A stretch of 64,000 bases of DNA, from assembly GCF_004138485.1 (NCBI RefSeq), contig NZ_ML142848.1, positions 1,896,640 through 1,960,639 on the forward strand, given 5' to 3'. Both the position numbers and the translations under genes were made by a program. The stretch's first letter is position 1, and the number at the start of each line of letters is the position of its first letter. Under the pieces are notes generated by a model, which had not been told where the DNA came from, made no database searches, and was given only the letters and a program-made list of their open reading frames with translations. Below are positions 26,676-35,357 of the stretch, piece by piece. The stretch is from Peristeroidobacter soli (GTDB taxonomy: Bacteria; Pseudomonadota; Gammaproteobacteria; Steroidobacterales; Steroidobacteraceae).

Positions 26676-27509
26676 ATGAGTAGCGCGGTGTTGCATGGAG
26701 CGCCGGCGGGCGCCGAAATGATTGCTGAACAATTTGTCCGGGCCCGACTGGCCGGGCAATCCTTGCCCCAATATCCGGGCGCGTTACCGACCACCCTGGC
26801 CGAAGCCTATCGTTGTCAGGAGTTCGCAATCGAGCGCTTTCCGGATCGCATCGTCGGTTGGAAAGTGGCGCGCATCGGCGCGGCGTTCGCCCAGCAATTC
26901 CCCGAAGAGCGTCTGGTCGGCCCGGTGTTCGAACGCAATCTACACACCGCGCGCGTCGGGCAGGTCGTCGAATTCCCCGTGATCGAAGGCGGCTTCGGCG
27001 CGGTTGAAGCAGAGATTGTGTTGTGCGTGGATGAGGATGCGCCGGCCGACAAGAAGTCCTGGAGCATCGATGAGGCTGCGGAGATGGTTCGCAGTTTTCA
27101 TCTTGGTGTGGAGACCGCGGTCAGTCCGCTTGCCACATTGAACGATCTCGGGCCCGGTGCCGTCATCTCCGATTTTGGAAACAACTGGGGCGTCATCGTG
27201 GGGGCGAGCATCGGCGAATGGCGCTCCATCGATGAAATCGTCGCGCTGACCTTCATCGAGGATGGCTTCGTTGGACGCGGTACTGCGTTCATTCGCCAGG
27301 GTGCACTCGGTGCGCTGGCGTTCGCACTGAGCAAATGCGCCGAACGCGGCCGGCCGCTGCGAGCCGGCGATTTCATTTCTACCGGCGCGATTACCGGCGT
27401 GCACGACATTCGGGCCGGGCAGCACTCACGACTCGTGTTTGAAGGCTGCGGCGAGGTCGAGTGCCGCGCCGTTCGTGCCGGTCCGTATCTGTCGCGCGCC
27501 GCGCTCTAG
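26676..27509 (+). CDS. 2-keto-4-pentenoate hydratase/fumarylacetoacetase-superfamily protein
   Basis: A 277-residue protein of the MhpD-like hydratase family. Recognisable parts are the GWKVARIGAAF segment, GPVFERNL, the metal-binding region GFGAVEAEIVLCVDED (about residues 108-123), FHLGVETA and the C-terminal DFISTGAITGVHDI. Members add water to, or otherwise process, 2-keto-enoic acids. AGGGG lies 11 nt before ATG 26676, and upstream codons read through operator-like site B, so they are unlikely to be translated. Its place under the same operator as pectate lyase suggests a 2-keto-deoxy acid from uronate breakdown as substrate; this is inference. Confidence 0.85.
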   Translation: MSSAVLHGAPAGAEMIAEQFVRARLAGQSLPQYPGALPTTLAEAYRCQEFAIERFPDRIVGWKVARIGAAFAQQFPEERLVGPVFERNLHTARVGQVVEFPVIEGGFGAVEAEIVLCVDEDAPADKKSWSIDEAAEMVRSFHLGVETAVSPLATLNDLGPGAVISDFGNNWGVIVGASIGEWRSIDEIVALTFIEDGFVGRGTAFIRQGALGALAFALSKCAERGRPLRAGDFISTGAITGVHDIRAGQHSRLVFEGCGEVECRAVRAGPYLSRAAL

Positions 27510-28975
27510 CCGATGCCTGCCAGAGCCTCGCTGAGTCGGGCGGGGCTGTCGACCGAGGACAGCCGTGCATAGGCATTCTCGAGCGCCGCACGGAATTTCG
27601 TGTTGCGCGCGAGTTCACCACTGAAGACTTTCTCCAGCCCGAGGAATACACCGACATCGTGGGCTACATCGCCATGGCAGCTTTTCGCCAGTTCGGTGAG
27701 CTGAGCCGCAAGCGGGTCCATGATCTGACGGTCGTGACGGACCATCCAACGGATGAAATGAAACCAGGCCGCCAGCGGCACACACAGCCGCGCGATAGAG
27801 CGACCGGCCGCCAGGTTTTCGGCAATCGTCGGTAGAATCCGGAACGGCAGCTTCTGCGAGCCGTCCCACGCGATCTGCGACAGCAAGTGACGGATGGTGG
27901 GATTGCTGAACCGACGCAGCACCGCCTCGATGTATCGATCCAGGTCGAGCCCCTGCGGCGCGGCGAGCCCCGAACGAATGTCCTCGAGCATCATCTGACG
28001 AACAAACGTCGCGAGTGCCCGGTCACTCATTGCAGAGGAAACGGTTTCGTAGCCGGCGAGACTGCCGGTGTACGCGAGAGTCGAGTGAGCGCCATTCAAC
28101 AAGCGCAACTTGGCACGTTCGAAACCGGCGACGTCGTCAGTGATCGTCACGCCCACTGAGGCCCAGTCCGGCTGCGGGCCGCGCAACTTGTTCTCGATCA
28201 CCCACTGGGAGAAGAACTCACGTTGCACGGGCCAGAGATCTTCGACGCCGAGTGCCTCTTTCACGCGAGCGCGAAGTGCGTCGTCAGTCGCCGGCGTGAT
28301 GCTGTCGACCATCGTGCAGGGGAAAGTCACTTCCTTCTCGACCCATGCAGCGAGACTCGGATCACTCGAACGAACAAACTCCAGCACGGCGCGCCGTAGC
28401 CGGTGGCCGTTGTCCGCGAGATTGTCGCAGCTGATGGCGTTGAAAGGCTCGAGCCCGCGGTCATGGCGGATGCGCAGGGCGCGAGCGAGGAAACCTACGA
28501 ACGTCTTCGGCGCTTCGGGATGTTTCAAGTCGTGAGCGACATCCGGATGTGAGAAGTCCAGCCCGCCTTCCTTGTTGAGACAGTAGCCCTTCTCCGTGAT
28601 GGTCGCGCTGACGACAGTCGTCGTCGGCGCAACCATTCGCTCCAGCACGGCGCTCGGCGATTCTGGCGCCACCAGCACTTCCTTCACTGAGCCGATGACA
28701 CGAAACGAAGACTGTTCATCGAGAATGGCGATGGTGTAGAGGCCGGCTTGGGGTACGAGTGCGTCTCGCACGCCGGTACTGTGCAAGGAGACCTCGCAAA
28801 TGCCCCAGCGGGGATCGGAGTGCAAAACATCGTCGACGTAACAAGCCTGGTGCACGCGATGAAACGCGCCCGGCCCGAAGTGAACGATGCCGATGCCGAC
28901 GGCGGCGCGATCGTACGTGGGAACTTTCACGCCGCGGCTGGCGAGAGCCGCGACAGAGGCAGGTGCTAGAGTCAC
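27506..28975 (-). CDS. uxuB: Mannitol-dehydrogenase-family hexuronate reductase (UxuB/UxaB type)
   Basis: A 489-residue long-chain dehydrogenase of the mannitol dehydrogenase family. The N-terminal Rossmann motif IGIVHFGPGAFHRVHQA, the SCDNLADNGHRL segment, TMVDSITPATDD and the catalytic-lysine region KLRLLNGAHSTLAYTG are present. By context it should reduce tagaturonate to altronate (or fructuronate to mannonate) with NADH, between UxaC and altronate dehydratase. Sequence alone does not separate UxaB, UxuB and mannitol dehydrogenase; the length and motifs look more UxuB-like. Its ATG overlaps the stop of the altronate dehydratase gene (28972-28975), so the two are translationally coupled. 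Its end overlaps the convergent hydratase gene by 4 bp. Confidence 0.85.
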   Translation of the reverse strand: MTLAPASVAALASRGVKVPTYDRAAVGIGIVHFGPGAFHRVHQACYVDDVLHSDPRWGICEVSLHSTGVRDALVPQAGLYTIAILDEQSSFRVIGSVKEVLVAPESPSAVLERMVAPTTTVVSATITEKGYCLNKEGGLDFSHPDVAHDLKHPEAPKTFVGFLARALRIRHDRGLEPFNAISCDNLADNGHRLRRAVLEFVRSSDPSLAAWVEKEVTFPCTMVDSITPATDDALRARVKEALGVEDLWPVQREFFSQWVIENKLRGPQPDWASVGVTITDDVAGFERAKLRLLNGAHSTLAYTGSLAGYETVSSAMSDRALATFVRQMMLEDIRSGLAAPQGLDLDRYIEAVLRRFSNPTIRHLLSQIAWDGSQKLPFRILPTIAENLAAGRSIARLCVPLAAWFHFIRWMVRHDRQIMDPLAAQLTELAKSCHGDVAHDVGVFLGLEKVFSGELARNTKFRAALENAYARLSSVDSPARLSEALAGIG

Positions 28976-30480
28976 AGGGTCACACCATCTTTCCAGATTG
29001 CAATTTCACGTTGCTCGTTCAGTTCGTTGCGCGCGGGCTGACCGGACGCGGTGGCGACGATCAGCTGCAGGAATTCATCGGTTACGGTTTCAGGATCGGC
29101 CACGGTCAGCGCCTTGCCGGCGTCGAAGTCGATCCAATGCGATTTGTGAGCGGCGAGCGCGGAGTTCGAGCTGATCTTGAGGGTCGGCACCGGAAAGCCC
29201 AGCGGTGTGCCGCGACCGGTAGTGAACAACAAGATGGTCGCGCCGGCGGCGACCAGCGCCGTCGATGACACGCCATCGTTGCCCGGCGCTTCGAGCAGCG
29301 TCAGCCCTGGCTTGGTCGTGCGCTCGCCATAGCGAAGCACTTGCGTAACCGTGGCGTGGCCGCCTTTCTGCACGGCGCCGAGCGACTTCTCTTCGAGCGT
29401 CGTGATGCCGCCGGCCTTGTTGCCCGGTGACGGGTTCTCGTGCACCGGCTGATTGTTCCGCAGGAAATACTCCTTGAAGTCATTCACGACATGCACGATG
29501 CCGTCGAACACCTCGCGACTCGCGGCCCGCTCCATCAACAGCTGTTCGGCGCCGAATATTTCAGGGATCTCCGTGAGCACCGCGGTGCCGCCCGCTTCGG
29601 TGACGCGATCGGCGATCCGGCCGACCAGCGGATTCGCGGTGATGCCGCTGAAGCCATCGGACCCGCCACACTTCAAACCGACGACCAGGTCGTCGAGACC
29701 GCACGGTACGCGCTGATCTTTCTCCGCGAGTTGCACGAGCTCTTCAACCGCCTGCAAGCCCGCTTCCGTCTCGTCTTCGGTCGCCTGCGCCGCGAAGTAA
29801 CGAATCCGTTGGCGCTCCGCTTCCGGAATCTCGGTGAGCAACTTCGACAGCTGATTCGATTCGCACCCGAGCCCCAGGATCAATACACCGCCTGCATTGG
29901 GATGCCGCGCGAGACCGGCAATCAATCGTCGTGTGCGATCCAGATCGCCACCGAGTTGTGAGCAACCAAATTGATGAGGGAAGGCCACGACGTTATCGAT
30001 ACGGCCCGCATATTTCTGTGCTGCCAGCCGCGCGATGCGTTCAGCTGTGCGGCCGACACAACCGACGGTGCAGAGAATCCAGATCTCGTTGCGCGTGCCG
30101 ACCTTGCCATTGGCGCGGCGATAGCCAAGGAACGAATCGTTGCTCGCGGCCTTGGTTACATTCGATGCGACCGAGCCGCCGTACTCGTATTCATCCGTGC
30201 CGCTCAACAATGTTTCCAGATTATGTGAGTGGACGTGCTCGCCGACGGCAATGTCGGCAGTGGCCCGGCCGATGGGCCAGCCGTACTTACGAACCGTTTG
30301 TCCCGCGGCGACCGGGCGAATGGCCAGCTTATGTCCACGAGGAATCGGCACAGCAACCCGCACCGGGCGATCGCCGACAGCAATCGTTTCCTGCGCGGCC
30401 AGATCGCGCAGGGCCACGGCGACGTCGTCTTCTGTCGAGACTCGATAGACAGCGGGGGAGACAGAATCTGGAGAGTTCAT
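28972..30480 (-). CDS. uxaA: Altronate dehydratase
   Basis: A 502-residue UxaA/GarD-family dehydratase that converts D-altronate to 2-keto-3-deoxygluconate. The N-terminal SAF-like part (about residues 1-100, with RGHKLAIRP and GEHVHSHN) is fused to the large C-terminal domain with GRANGKVGTRN, FPHQFGCSQLGGD, GLGCESNQ, GLKCGGSDGFSGITANP and EIFGAEQLL, the cysteine- and histidine-rich regions proposed to hold the metal. ATG 30480 is favoured because longer frames would run through operator-like site C; ATG 30489 is an alternative. No strong ribosome-binding site precedes either. It forms an operon with the reductase and is divergent from the LacI-family gene. Confidence 0.9.
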   Translation of the reverse strand: MNSPDSVSPAVYRVSTEDDVAVALRDLAAQETIAVGDRPVRVAVPIPRGHKLAIRPVAAGQTVRKYGWPIGRATADIAVGEHVHSHNLETLLSGTDEYEYGGSVASNVTKAASNDSFLGYRRANGKVGTRNEIWILCTVGCVGRTAERIARLAAQKYAGRIDNVVAFPHQFGCSQLGGDLDRTRRLIAGLARHPNAGGVLILGLGCESNQLSKLLTEIPEAERQRIRYFAAQATEDETEAGLQAVEELVQLAEKDQRVPCGLDDLVVGLKCGGSDGFSGITANPLVGRIADRVTEAGGTAVLTEIPEIFGAEQLLMERAASREVFDGIVHVVNDFKEYFLRNNQPVHENPSPGNKAGGITTLEEKSLGAVQKGGHATVTQVLRYGERTTKPGLTLLEAPGNDGVSSTALVAAGATILLFTTGRGTPLGFPVPTLKISSNSALAAHKSHWIDFDAGKALTVADPETVTDEFLQLIVATASGQPARNELNEQREIAIWKDGVTL

Positions 30481-30512
30481 GGTCTGCATGATGGCACTGA
30501 TCCAAGGAATCG

Positions 30513-30526
30513 GGAAACCGGTGTCA
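30513..30526. promoter_or_regulatory. Operator-like site C
   Basis: GGAAACCGGTGTCA, the exact reverse complement of site B. It lies 33 bp before the altronate dehydratase ATG and 91 bp before the LacI-family ATG, in the divergent gap, and so fits both autoregulation and control of the uxaA operon. Confidence 0.65.
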
Positions 30527-30616
30527 GCCGCCACCGGGTTCTGGTACCGTTACTGCGCTCGATGCTGGACGCAGGGTATTCTGACGCGGCCCGACTTACA
30601 GCAGGTTATTTCGTCG

Positions 30617-31777
30617 ATGGTGAAAAAATCGGCCAAGAAAACGATTCGTCAGCCGAGTCCCCCGGCAGCCGCCGTGCGGGCGGTTGTCGACACCCGGCCG
30701 GCGCCTGTCCCGGAGCCTGTCCCTGTCCCGGTCCCGGCCACGTTCCGCCGGCCCGCTGGGAAAAAGCACACCATCAATGACATCGCGCGGCTGGCCAATG
30801 TCTCGAAGAAGACGGTCTCGCGGGTGATCAATGAATCGCCGTTCGTCCGCGAAGAAACCCGGACGCGCATTGCCGAGATCATTCGGAGCACCGGCTTCAC
30901 GCCCGATCCTCAGGCCCGCGGCCTGGCATTTCGCCGCTCGTACCTGATCGGTTTGGTTTACGACAACCCGAACGCGCCTTATGTGATCAACGTGCAGGAA
31001 GGCGCGCTCGGCGCGCTGCGCCGGGTCGGCTATGAGCTGGTGGTGCATCCCTGCGATCGCAGCAGCCCGGAATTCCTGAGCGATATTCGCCAGCTGGTCA
31101 GTCGCCAGAAGCTCGACGGCATGATCATTCTGCCGCCGGTCTCGGAAAACAATGCGCTGGCCGATGTGCTGCGAGACATCAGCTGTCCGTATATTCGCAT
31201 TCTGTCGGCCGCGCTGGATGAGCCGCAGAACCTGGTTCAATCGATGGATCGTCAATCCGCGGCCGAAGTTGCGGAGCACCTGGCGAAGCTGGGGCATACG
31301 CGCATCGCCATGATCGTCGGTCCGCCGACCTATCGTTCCTCGCAGGAGCGTCTCGAAGGATTCTCCAACGCGCTCGCCGATCGCGGCCTGACGCTGGCTC
31401 CGGACTACATCGCGGAAGGCGCGTACACCTTCGAATCGGGCGCCGCTTGCGCCGAAATGCTGTTATCGCGCTCGCCGCGACCCACTGCGATCTTCGCCGG
31501 TAACGACGAGACTGCGGCGGGTGTCTATCGCACGGCGTATCTTCGCGGACTGCGCATTCCGCACGATCTTACGATCATCGGCTTCGACGACAGTCCGCTC
31601 GCCTCCCGACTTTGTCCCTCATTGACCACGATGAGACAACCGATTCGGGACATGGGACGGCTGGCGGCGGAGAAACTGATTGCAAAGATTTCGCGCACGG
31701 AGGGACCGTCAGCCGCGGCCACGACGGTGTTCCCGCATCTGGTGGTGCGCGAGTCCTCAGGCCGCCCAGCGAACTGA
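30617..31777 (+). CDS. LacI-family transcriptional regulator of hexuronate genes
   Basis: A 386-residue repressor-type protein. The LacI helix-turn-helix with hinge (TINDIARLANVSKKTVSRVI) starts at residue 52 and continues to NESPFVREETRTRIAEII; the periplasmic-binding-like effector domain runs from about residue 108 to the end and includes TAIFAGNDETAAGVYR and IIGFDDSPLASRLCPSLTT. Unusual for the family is a 50-residue basic and Pro-Val-rich extension before the helix-turn-helix. No ATG lies between 30617 and the helix; GTG 30674 is a possible shorter start. It sits amid genes carrying five matching operator-like sites and is the only regulator in the block, so it likely senses a uronate or 2-keto-3-deoxygluconate. 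Confidence 0.88.
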   Translation: MVKKSAKKTIRQPSPPAAAVRAVVDTRPAPVPEPVPVPVPATFRRPAGKKHTINDIARLANVSKKTVSRVINESPFVREETRTRIAEIIRSTGFTPDPQARGLAFRRSYLIGLVYDNPNAPYVINVQEGALGALRRVGYELVVHPCDRSSPEFLSDIRQLVSRQKLDGMIILPPVSENNALADVLRDISCPYIRILSAALDEPQNLVQSMDRQSAAEVAEHLAKLGHTRIAMIVGPPTYRSSQERLEGFSNALADRGLTLAPDYIAEGAYTFESGAACAEMLLSRSPRPTAIFAGNDETAAGVYRTAYLRGLRIPHDLTIIGFDDSPLASRLCPSLTTMRQPIRDMGRLAAEKLIAKISRTEGPSAAATTVFPHLVVRESSGRPAN

Positions 31778-31903
31778 GGCGTCGAGATCCTTCATTGGAT
31801 GGGTTGCGTCCGTCCAGCGAAAGTTCAGGGCCGAAGGGCACCGGCGCGCGAATTTTGCGCACGGTTCAGGTTTCCAGGGGTAGAGATTACTGGCGGTGGA
31901 CCA

Positions 31904-31917
31904 TGACACCGGTTACC
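31904..31917. promoter_or_regulatory. Operator-like site D
   Basis: TGACACCGGTTACC, one base different from site B. It lies 44 bp before the uxaC start, in the 184-bp gap after the LacI-family gene, and could control the uxaC-kduI-kduD operon. Confidence 0.62.
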
Positions 31918-31961
31918 ATTTACTTCACTGGACCTGCCCGCAACGGCAGACGACATCAGCC

Positions 31962-33374
31962 ATGAGCACACCTTTACACCTGCACGAAGATCGATTGTTT
32001 CCTGCCGATCCGGCCGTTCGCCAGATTGCGCGCCGTCTCTACGCCGAAGTTCGCGATCTGCCCATCATCAGTCCGCACGGTCACACCGATCCACAGTGGT
32101 TCGCGGGCAATGCGCCGTTCAGCAATGCCACCGAGCTGTTGCTGGCGCCGGATCATTATTTGTTTCGCATGTTGTACAGCCAGGGCCTCGACCTGAACGA
32201 GCTCGGCGTCGGCTCGCGCCGCGGTCCGTCGAGCGCCAACCCGCGCGAGGCATGGCGCAAGTTCGCGGCGAATTTTTATTTGTTCAATGGCACGCCGTCG
32301 TGGCTGTGGCTGAACTATGTGTTTGCGAAAGTGTTCGGTCTCACGGTGAGACTGGAGCCCTCGACTGCCGATCATTATTTCGACGTCATCGGTGCGAAGC
32401 TCGCGCAGGATGCATTCCGTCCGCGCGCGTTGTTCGAGCGTTTCAACATCGAAGTGATTGCGACTACCGAGTCGCCGGTGGACACGCTCGAGCATCATCA
32501 CAAGATTCAGAGCAGCGGCTGGAAGGGACGCGTGGTCACGGCCTATCGCCCGGATGCGGTCATCGATCCGGAGCACGAGCAATTCAAGGACGCGCTGAAA
32601 CGCTTCGCTGAAATCACAGGTGAAGATGTTTACTCCTGGAAGGGCTATCTGAACGCGCATCGCAAGCGTCGTGCGGACTTCATGAAGGCAGGCGCGACGT
32701 CGACGGATCATGGTCATCCGACTGCCGCGACCGCCGACCTCAGCGACGCCGACGCGCAACGCCTGTTCGATAAAGTCGCCAAGGGACAAGCTACTGCCGC
32801 GGATGCCGAGCTGTTCCGCGCGGCCATGCTGGTCGAGATGGCAAAGATGAGCGTGGACGATGGTCTGGTGATGCAGATTCACCCGGGCGCGTTCCGCAAT
32901 CACAACCGCTGGCTGTTCGACACCTTCGGTCGCGACAAGGGCGCGGACATTCCGGAGCGGACCGAGTACGTGCAGGCGCTGCGGCCGTTGCTGGATCGTT
33001 TCGGTAACAGCAAGACGCTCGGCATCATCCTGTTTACGTTGGATGAGACGGTGTACAGCCGCGAGCTCGCGCCGCTGGCCGGTCATTATCCAGCGTTGAA
33101 GCTCGGTCCGTCCTGGTGGTTCCACGATAGCCCGGAAGGCATGCTGCGCTTCCGTGAGTACACCACTGAGACCGCCGGTTTCTATAACACCGTCGGTTTC
33201 AACGACGACACGCGCGCGTTCCTGTCCATTCCGGCTCGTCACGACCTGGCGCGTCGGGTCGATTGCGTCTATCTGTCGCGCCTGGTCGCCGAGCATCGCA
33301 TCGATGAAGATGGCGCGGCTCAGGTGGTTCGCGATCTGGCGTATCGGCTGCCCAAACAAGCTTACAAGCTCTGA
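31962..33374 (+). CDS. uxaC: Glucuronate/galacturonate isomerase
   Basis: A 470-residue uronate isomerase of the amidohydrolase superfamily, which interconverts galacturonate with tagaturonate and glucuronate with fructuronate. The metal-binding ISPHGHTDPQW is at residues 36-46; the ATTESPVDTLEHH, MQIHPGAFRNHN, and WWFHDSPEGMLRFRE regions and the ending FNDDTRAFLSIPARHD are typical. Length is as expected. ATG 31962 was chosen because upstream codons lie over operator-like site D. kduI and kduD follow at 27 bp and 1 bp, forming a likely operon that joins the saturated and unsaturated uronate routes. Confidence 0.95.
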   Translation: MSTPLHLHEDRLFPADPAVRQIARRLYAEVRDLPIISPHGHTDPQWFAGNAPFSNATELLLAPDHYLFRMLYSQGLDLNELGVGSRRGPSSANPREAWRKFAANFYLFNGTPSWLWLNYVFAKVFGLTVRLEPSTADHYFDVIGAKLAQDAFRPRALFERFNIEVIATTESPVDTLEHHHKIQSSGWKGRVVTAYRPDAVIDPEHEQFKDALKRFAEITGEDVYSWKGYLNAHRKRRADFMKAGATSTDHGHPTAATADLSDADAQRLFDKVAKGQATAADAELFRAAMLVEMAKMSVDDGLVMQIHPGAFRNHNRWLFDTFGRDKGADIPERTEYVQALRPLLDRFGNSKTLGIILFTLDETVYSRELAPLAGHYPALKLGPSWWFHDSPEGMLRFREYTTETAGFYNTVGFNDDTRAFLSIPARHDLARRVDCVYLSRLVAEHRIDEDGAAQVVRDLAYRLPKQAYKL

Positions 33375-33401
33375 CTGCGTCATTCTCGCAGGGGAATTCA
33401 A

Positions 33402-34253
33402 GTGTTCAAGAAAACGTATCACGCCACGCACCCGGACATGATGGCCGGGGCCACCACCGAGCAGTTGCGCGAGCGCTATCTGGTGCAGGATCTGTTCAAG
33501 GAGAATCAGATCGCACTGAACTACACGCATTACGAGCGCTTCGTCATCGGTGGCGTCATGGCGGCGGGGCAAGCGGTGAAGTTGCCGGAGCAGACCGAGC
33601 CGGCGTCCGCGAAGGGCAAGCCTTTCCTGGAACGTCGCGAGCTGGGCGTCGTCAACATAGGCAAGACCGCGGGCAAAGTCACGCTCGATGGCACTGTGTA
33701 CAACCTCGCGCCCAAGGATGGTTTGTATGTTCCGATGGGCACGAAGGATGTGACGTTCGAAGCCGCCAAGGCAGGCGAGAGCGCCAGGTTCTATCTCGCT
33801 TCGACGCCGGCGCATGCACGCTTCGAAGCGGTGCACATCTCGATCGACAAGGCGGTGCCGCTGGAGCGCGGTGCGTTGGAAACATCGAACGAGCGCACCA
33901 TCTATCAGTACATCGTGCCGGCTACCTGCAAATCCTCGCAGCTGCTGTTGGGCATGACGCTGCTGAAGAGCGGCAGCGTGTGGAACACCATGCCGCCGCA
34001 TCTGCACGACCGCCGCTCGGAGATTTATTTCTATTTCGATCTCGAAGGCGAGCAGCAGCGCGTCATGCACTTCATGGGCGAGCCCGATGAGATGCGTAGC
34101 ATCGTCATCGGCAACGAAGAGGCTGTCATGTCGCCGCCTTGGTCCATTCACATGGGCGCGGGCACTCGCAACTACAGCTTCATCTGGGCCATGGGCGGCG
34201 AGAATCTGGATTACACCGACATGAACGTCCTCGACATCTGCCAGCTGAAATAA
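33402..34253 (+). CDS. kduI: 5-dehydro-4-deoxy-D-glucuronate isomerase
   Basis: A 283-residue cupin enzyme that isomerises 5-keto-4-deoxyuronate, formed from unsaturated galacturonate released by pectate lyase, to 2,5-diketo-3-deoxygluconate. The zinc-binding [15 protein letters not shown] motif, with two histidines and a glutamate, lies near residues 196-210, and the fourth ligand is likely in PWSIHMG near 247. [10 protein letters not shown] at the start and DICQLK at the end match the family. GTG 33402 is the start, with AGGGGA upstream at a good distance. It is between uxaC and kduD. Confidence 0.95.
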   Translation: MFKKTYHATHPDMMAGATTEQLRERYLVQDLFKENQIALNYTHYERFVIGGVMAAGQAVKLPEQTEPASAKGKPFLERRELGVVNIGKTAGKVTLDGTVYNLAPKDGLYVPMGTKDVTFEAAKAGESARFYLASTPAHARFEAVHISIDKAVPLERGALETSNERTIYQYIVPATCKSSQLLLGMTLLKSGSVWNTMPPHLHDRRSEIYFYFDLEGEQQRVMHFMGEPDEMRSIVIGNEEAVMSPPWSIHMGAGTRNYSFIWAMGGENLDYTDMNVLDICQLK

Positions 34254-34254
34254 C

Positions 34255-35019
34255 ATGAGCCAACCCGTTTCGTTTTCGCTCGCTGGCAAAGTGGCGCTGG
34301 TGACCGGCGCCAATACCGGTCTGGGGCAGGGCATTGCCGTCGCGCTGGCGCAGGCCGGCGCGGACATCGTCGGCATCGCACGCTCCAGCACGGTCGACAC
34401 CGAAAGAGATGTGGTGCAGGCCGGCCGCAAGTTTCATTCGCTGTACGCCGATCTGGAGCGCAGCCATGAGGCGCATCAGGTCGTGGCGCGAGCCGTCGAC
34501 ACGGCGGGGCGGGTGGATATCCTGATCAACAACGCGGGCATCATCCGTCGCAACGACGCGCTGGTGTTCACGGAGCAGGATTGGGATGCGGCGTTGAATG
34601 TGAATTTGAAGACGCCGTTCTTTCTCGCGCAGGCGGTGGCTCAGCACCTGGTGGAGGCGGGGCGCGGCGGGAAGATCATCAACATCGCGTCGATGCTGTC
34701 GTTCCAGGGCGGCATCCGCACAGCTTCATATACGGCGAGCAAGAGCGGGCTCGCGGGTGTGACTCGCTTGTTGGCCAATGAGTGGGCGGCGTATGGCATC
34801 AACGTCAATGCGATCGCGCCTGGTTACTTTGAGACCAACAACACGACGGCGCTCAGGTCCGACGAGCAACGTAACAAGGACATCCTCAACCGCATCCCCG
34901 CCGGACGATGGGGCAGGCCCTCCGATCTCGGCGGCGCCGCTGTGTTTCTCGCCTCGGCCGCCTCCGACTATGTCCACGGCACCATCATCCCCGTCGACGG
35001 CGGGTGGCTCGCGCGCTGA
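34255..35019 (+). CDS. kduD: 2-dehydro-3-deoxy-D-gluconate 5-dehydrogenase
   Basis: A 254-residue SDR that reduces 2,5-diketo-3-deoxygluconate to 2-keto-3-deoxygluconate. TGANTGLG is at residues 17-24, NNAG at 92-95, and the catalytic Ser146, Tyr159 and Lys163 (YTASK) are present; the RNKDILNRIPAGRWGRP segment and C-terminal VDGGWLAR match KduD rather than generic SDRs. It starts 1 bp after the kduI stop, so the two are cotranslated. KdgK, encoded at 18190-19197, would take the product further. Confidence 0.93.
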   Translation: MSQPVSFSLAGKVALVTGANTGLGQGIAVALAQAGADIVGIARSSTVDTERDVVQAGRKFHSLYADLERSHEAHQVVARAVDTAGRVDILINNAGIIRRNDALVFTEQDWDAALNVNLKTPFFLAQAVAQHLVEAGRGGKIINIASMLSFQGGIRTASYTASKSGLAGVTRLLANEWAAYGINVNAIAPGYFETNNTTALRSDEQRNKDILNRIPAGRWGRPSDLGGAAVFLASAASDYVHGTIIPVDGGWLAR

Positions 35020-35357
35020 CGCGCACTGCTCGTCTCGCTATCGCTCGCCGAGGTCTCCGGGCTACAGAAGCTAATCTGACGCCTCAAATGGGTCTTTGCG
35101 CGCGAACGGTTTGGCATGGGGCGGGAATGCGCGCTCTCTGGTCCGGGCAACCGAGTCCGCCGCAGGCCACTGAGGCCTCTGCTCTTCTCCGAAGTCCCAC
35201 TGAGCTGAATCGCTAGGGGAAACCCTTAACCGAGCGCCGACGCGCGCCACAACACACTTTCAGGGCGCGGTTTTCTTCAGACTCCGGCACTTGCGGCCTG
35301 AGAGGGGTCGCTTATGTCACTCATCCAAACTCGCAAACCGGTCAAAACCCCTAGTTC
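35020..35357. other. 338-bp gap without gene, with one dispersed-repeat copy
   Basis: No supported coding frame. Bases 35165-35181 (GGCCACTGAGGCCTCTG) match 14 of 17 bases of the repeat copy at 25194-25210 and form a 5-bp stem with 5-nt loop at 35164-35178. No operator-like site of the hexuronate set and no CRP-like site was seen. It separates the hexuronate block from the signalling block. Confidence 0.6.

Noticed and set aside
31974-34430. Very long minus-strand open frame opposite uxaC, kduI and kduD
   Set aside because: It is the antisense shadow of three clearly assigned genes; the His/Arg/Glu-rich translation has no domain pattern.
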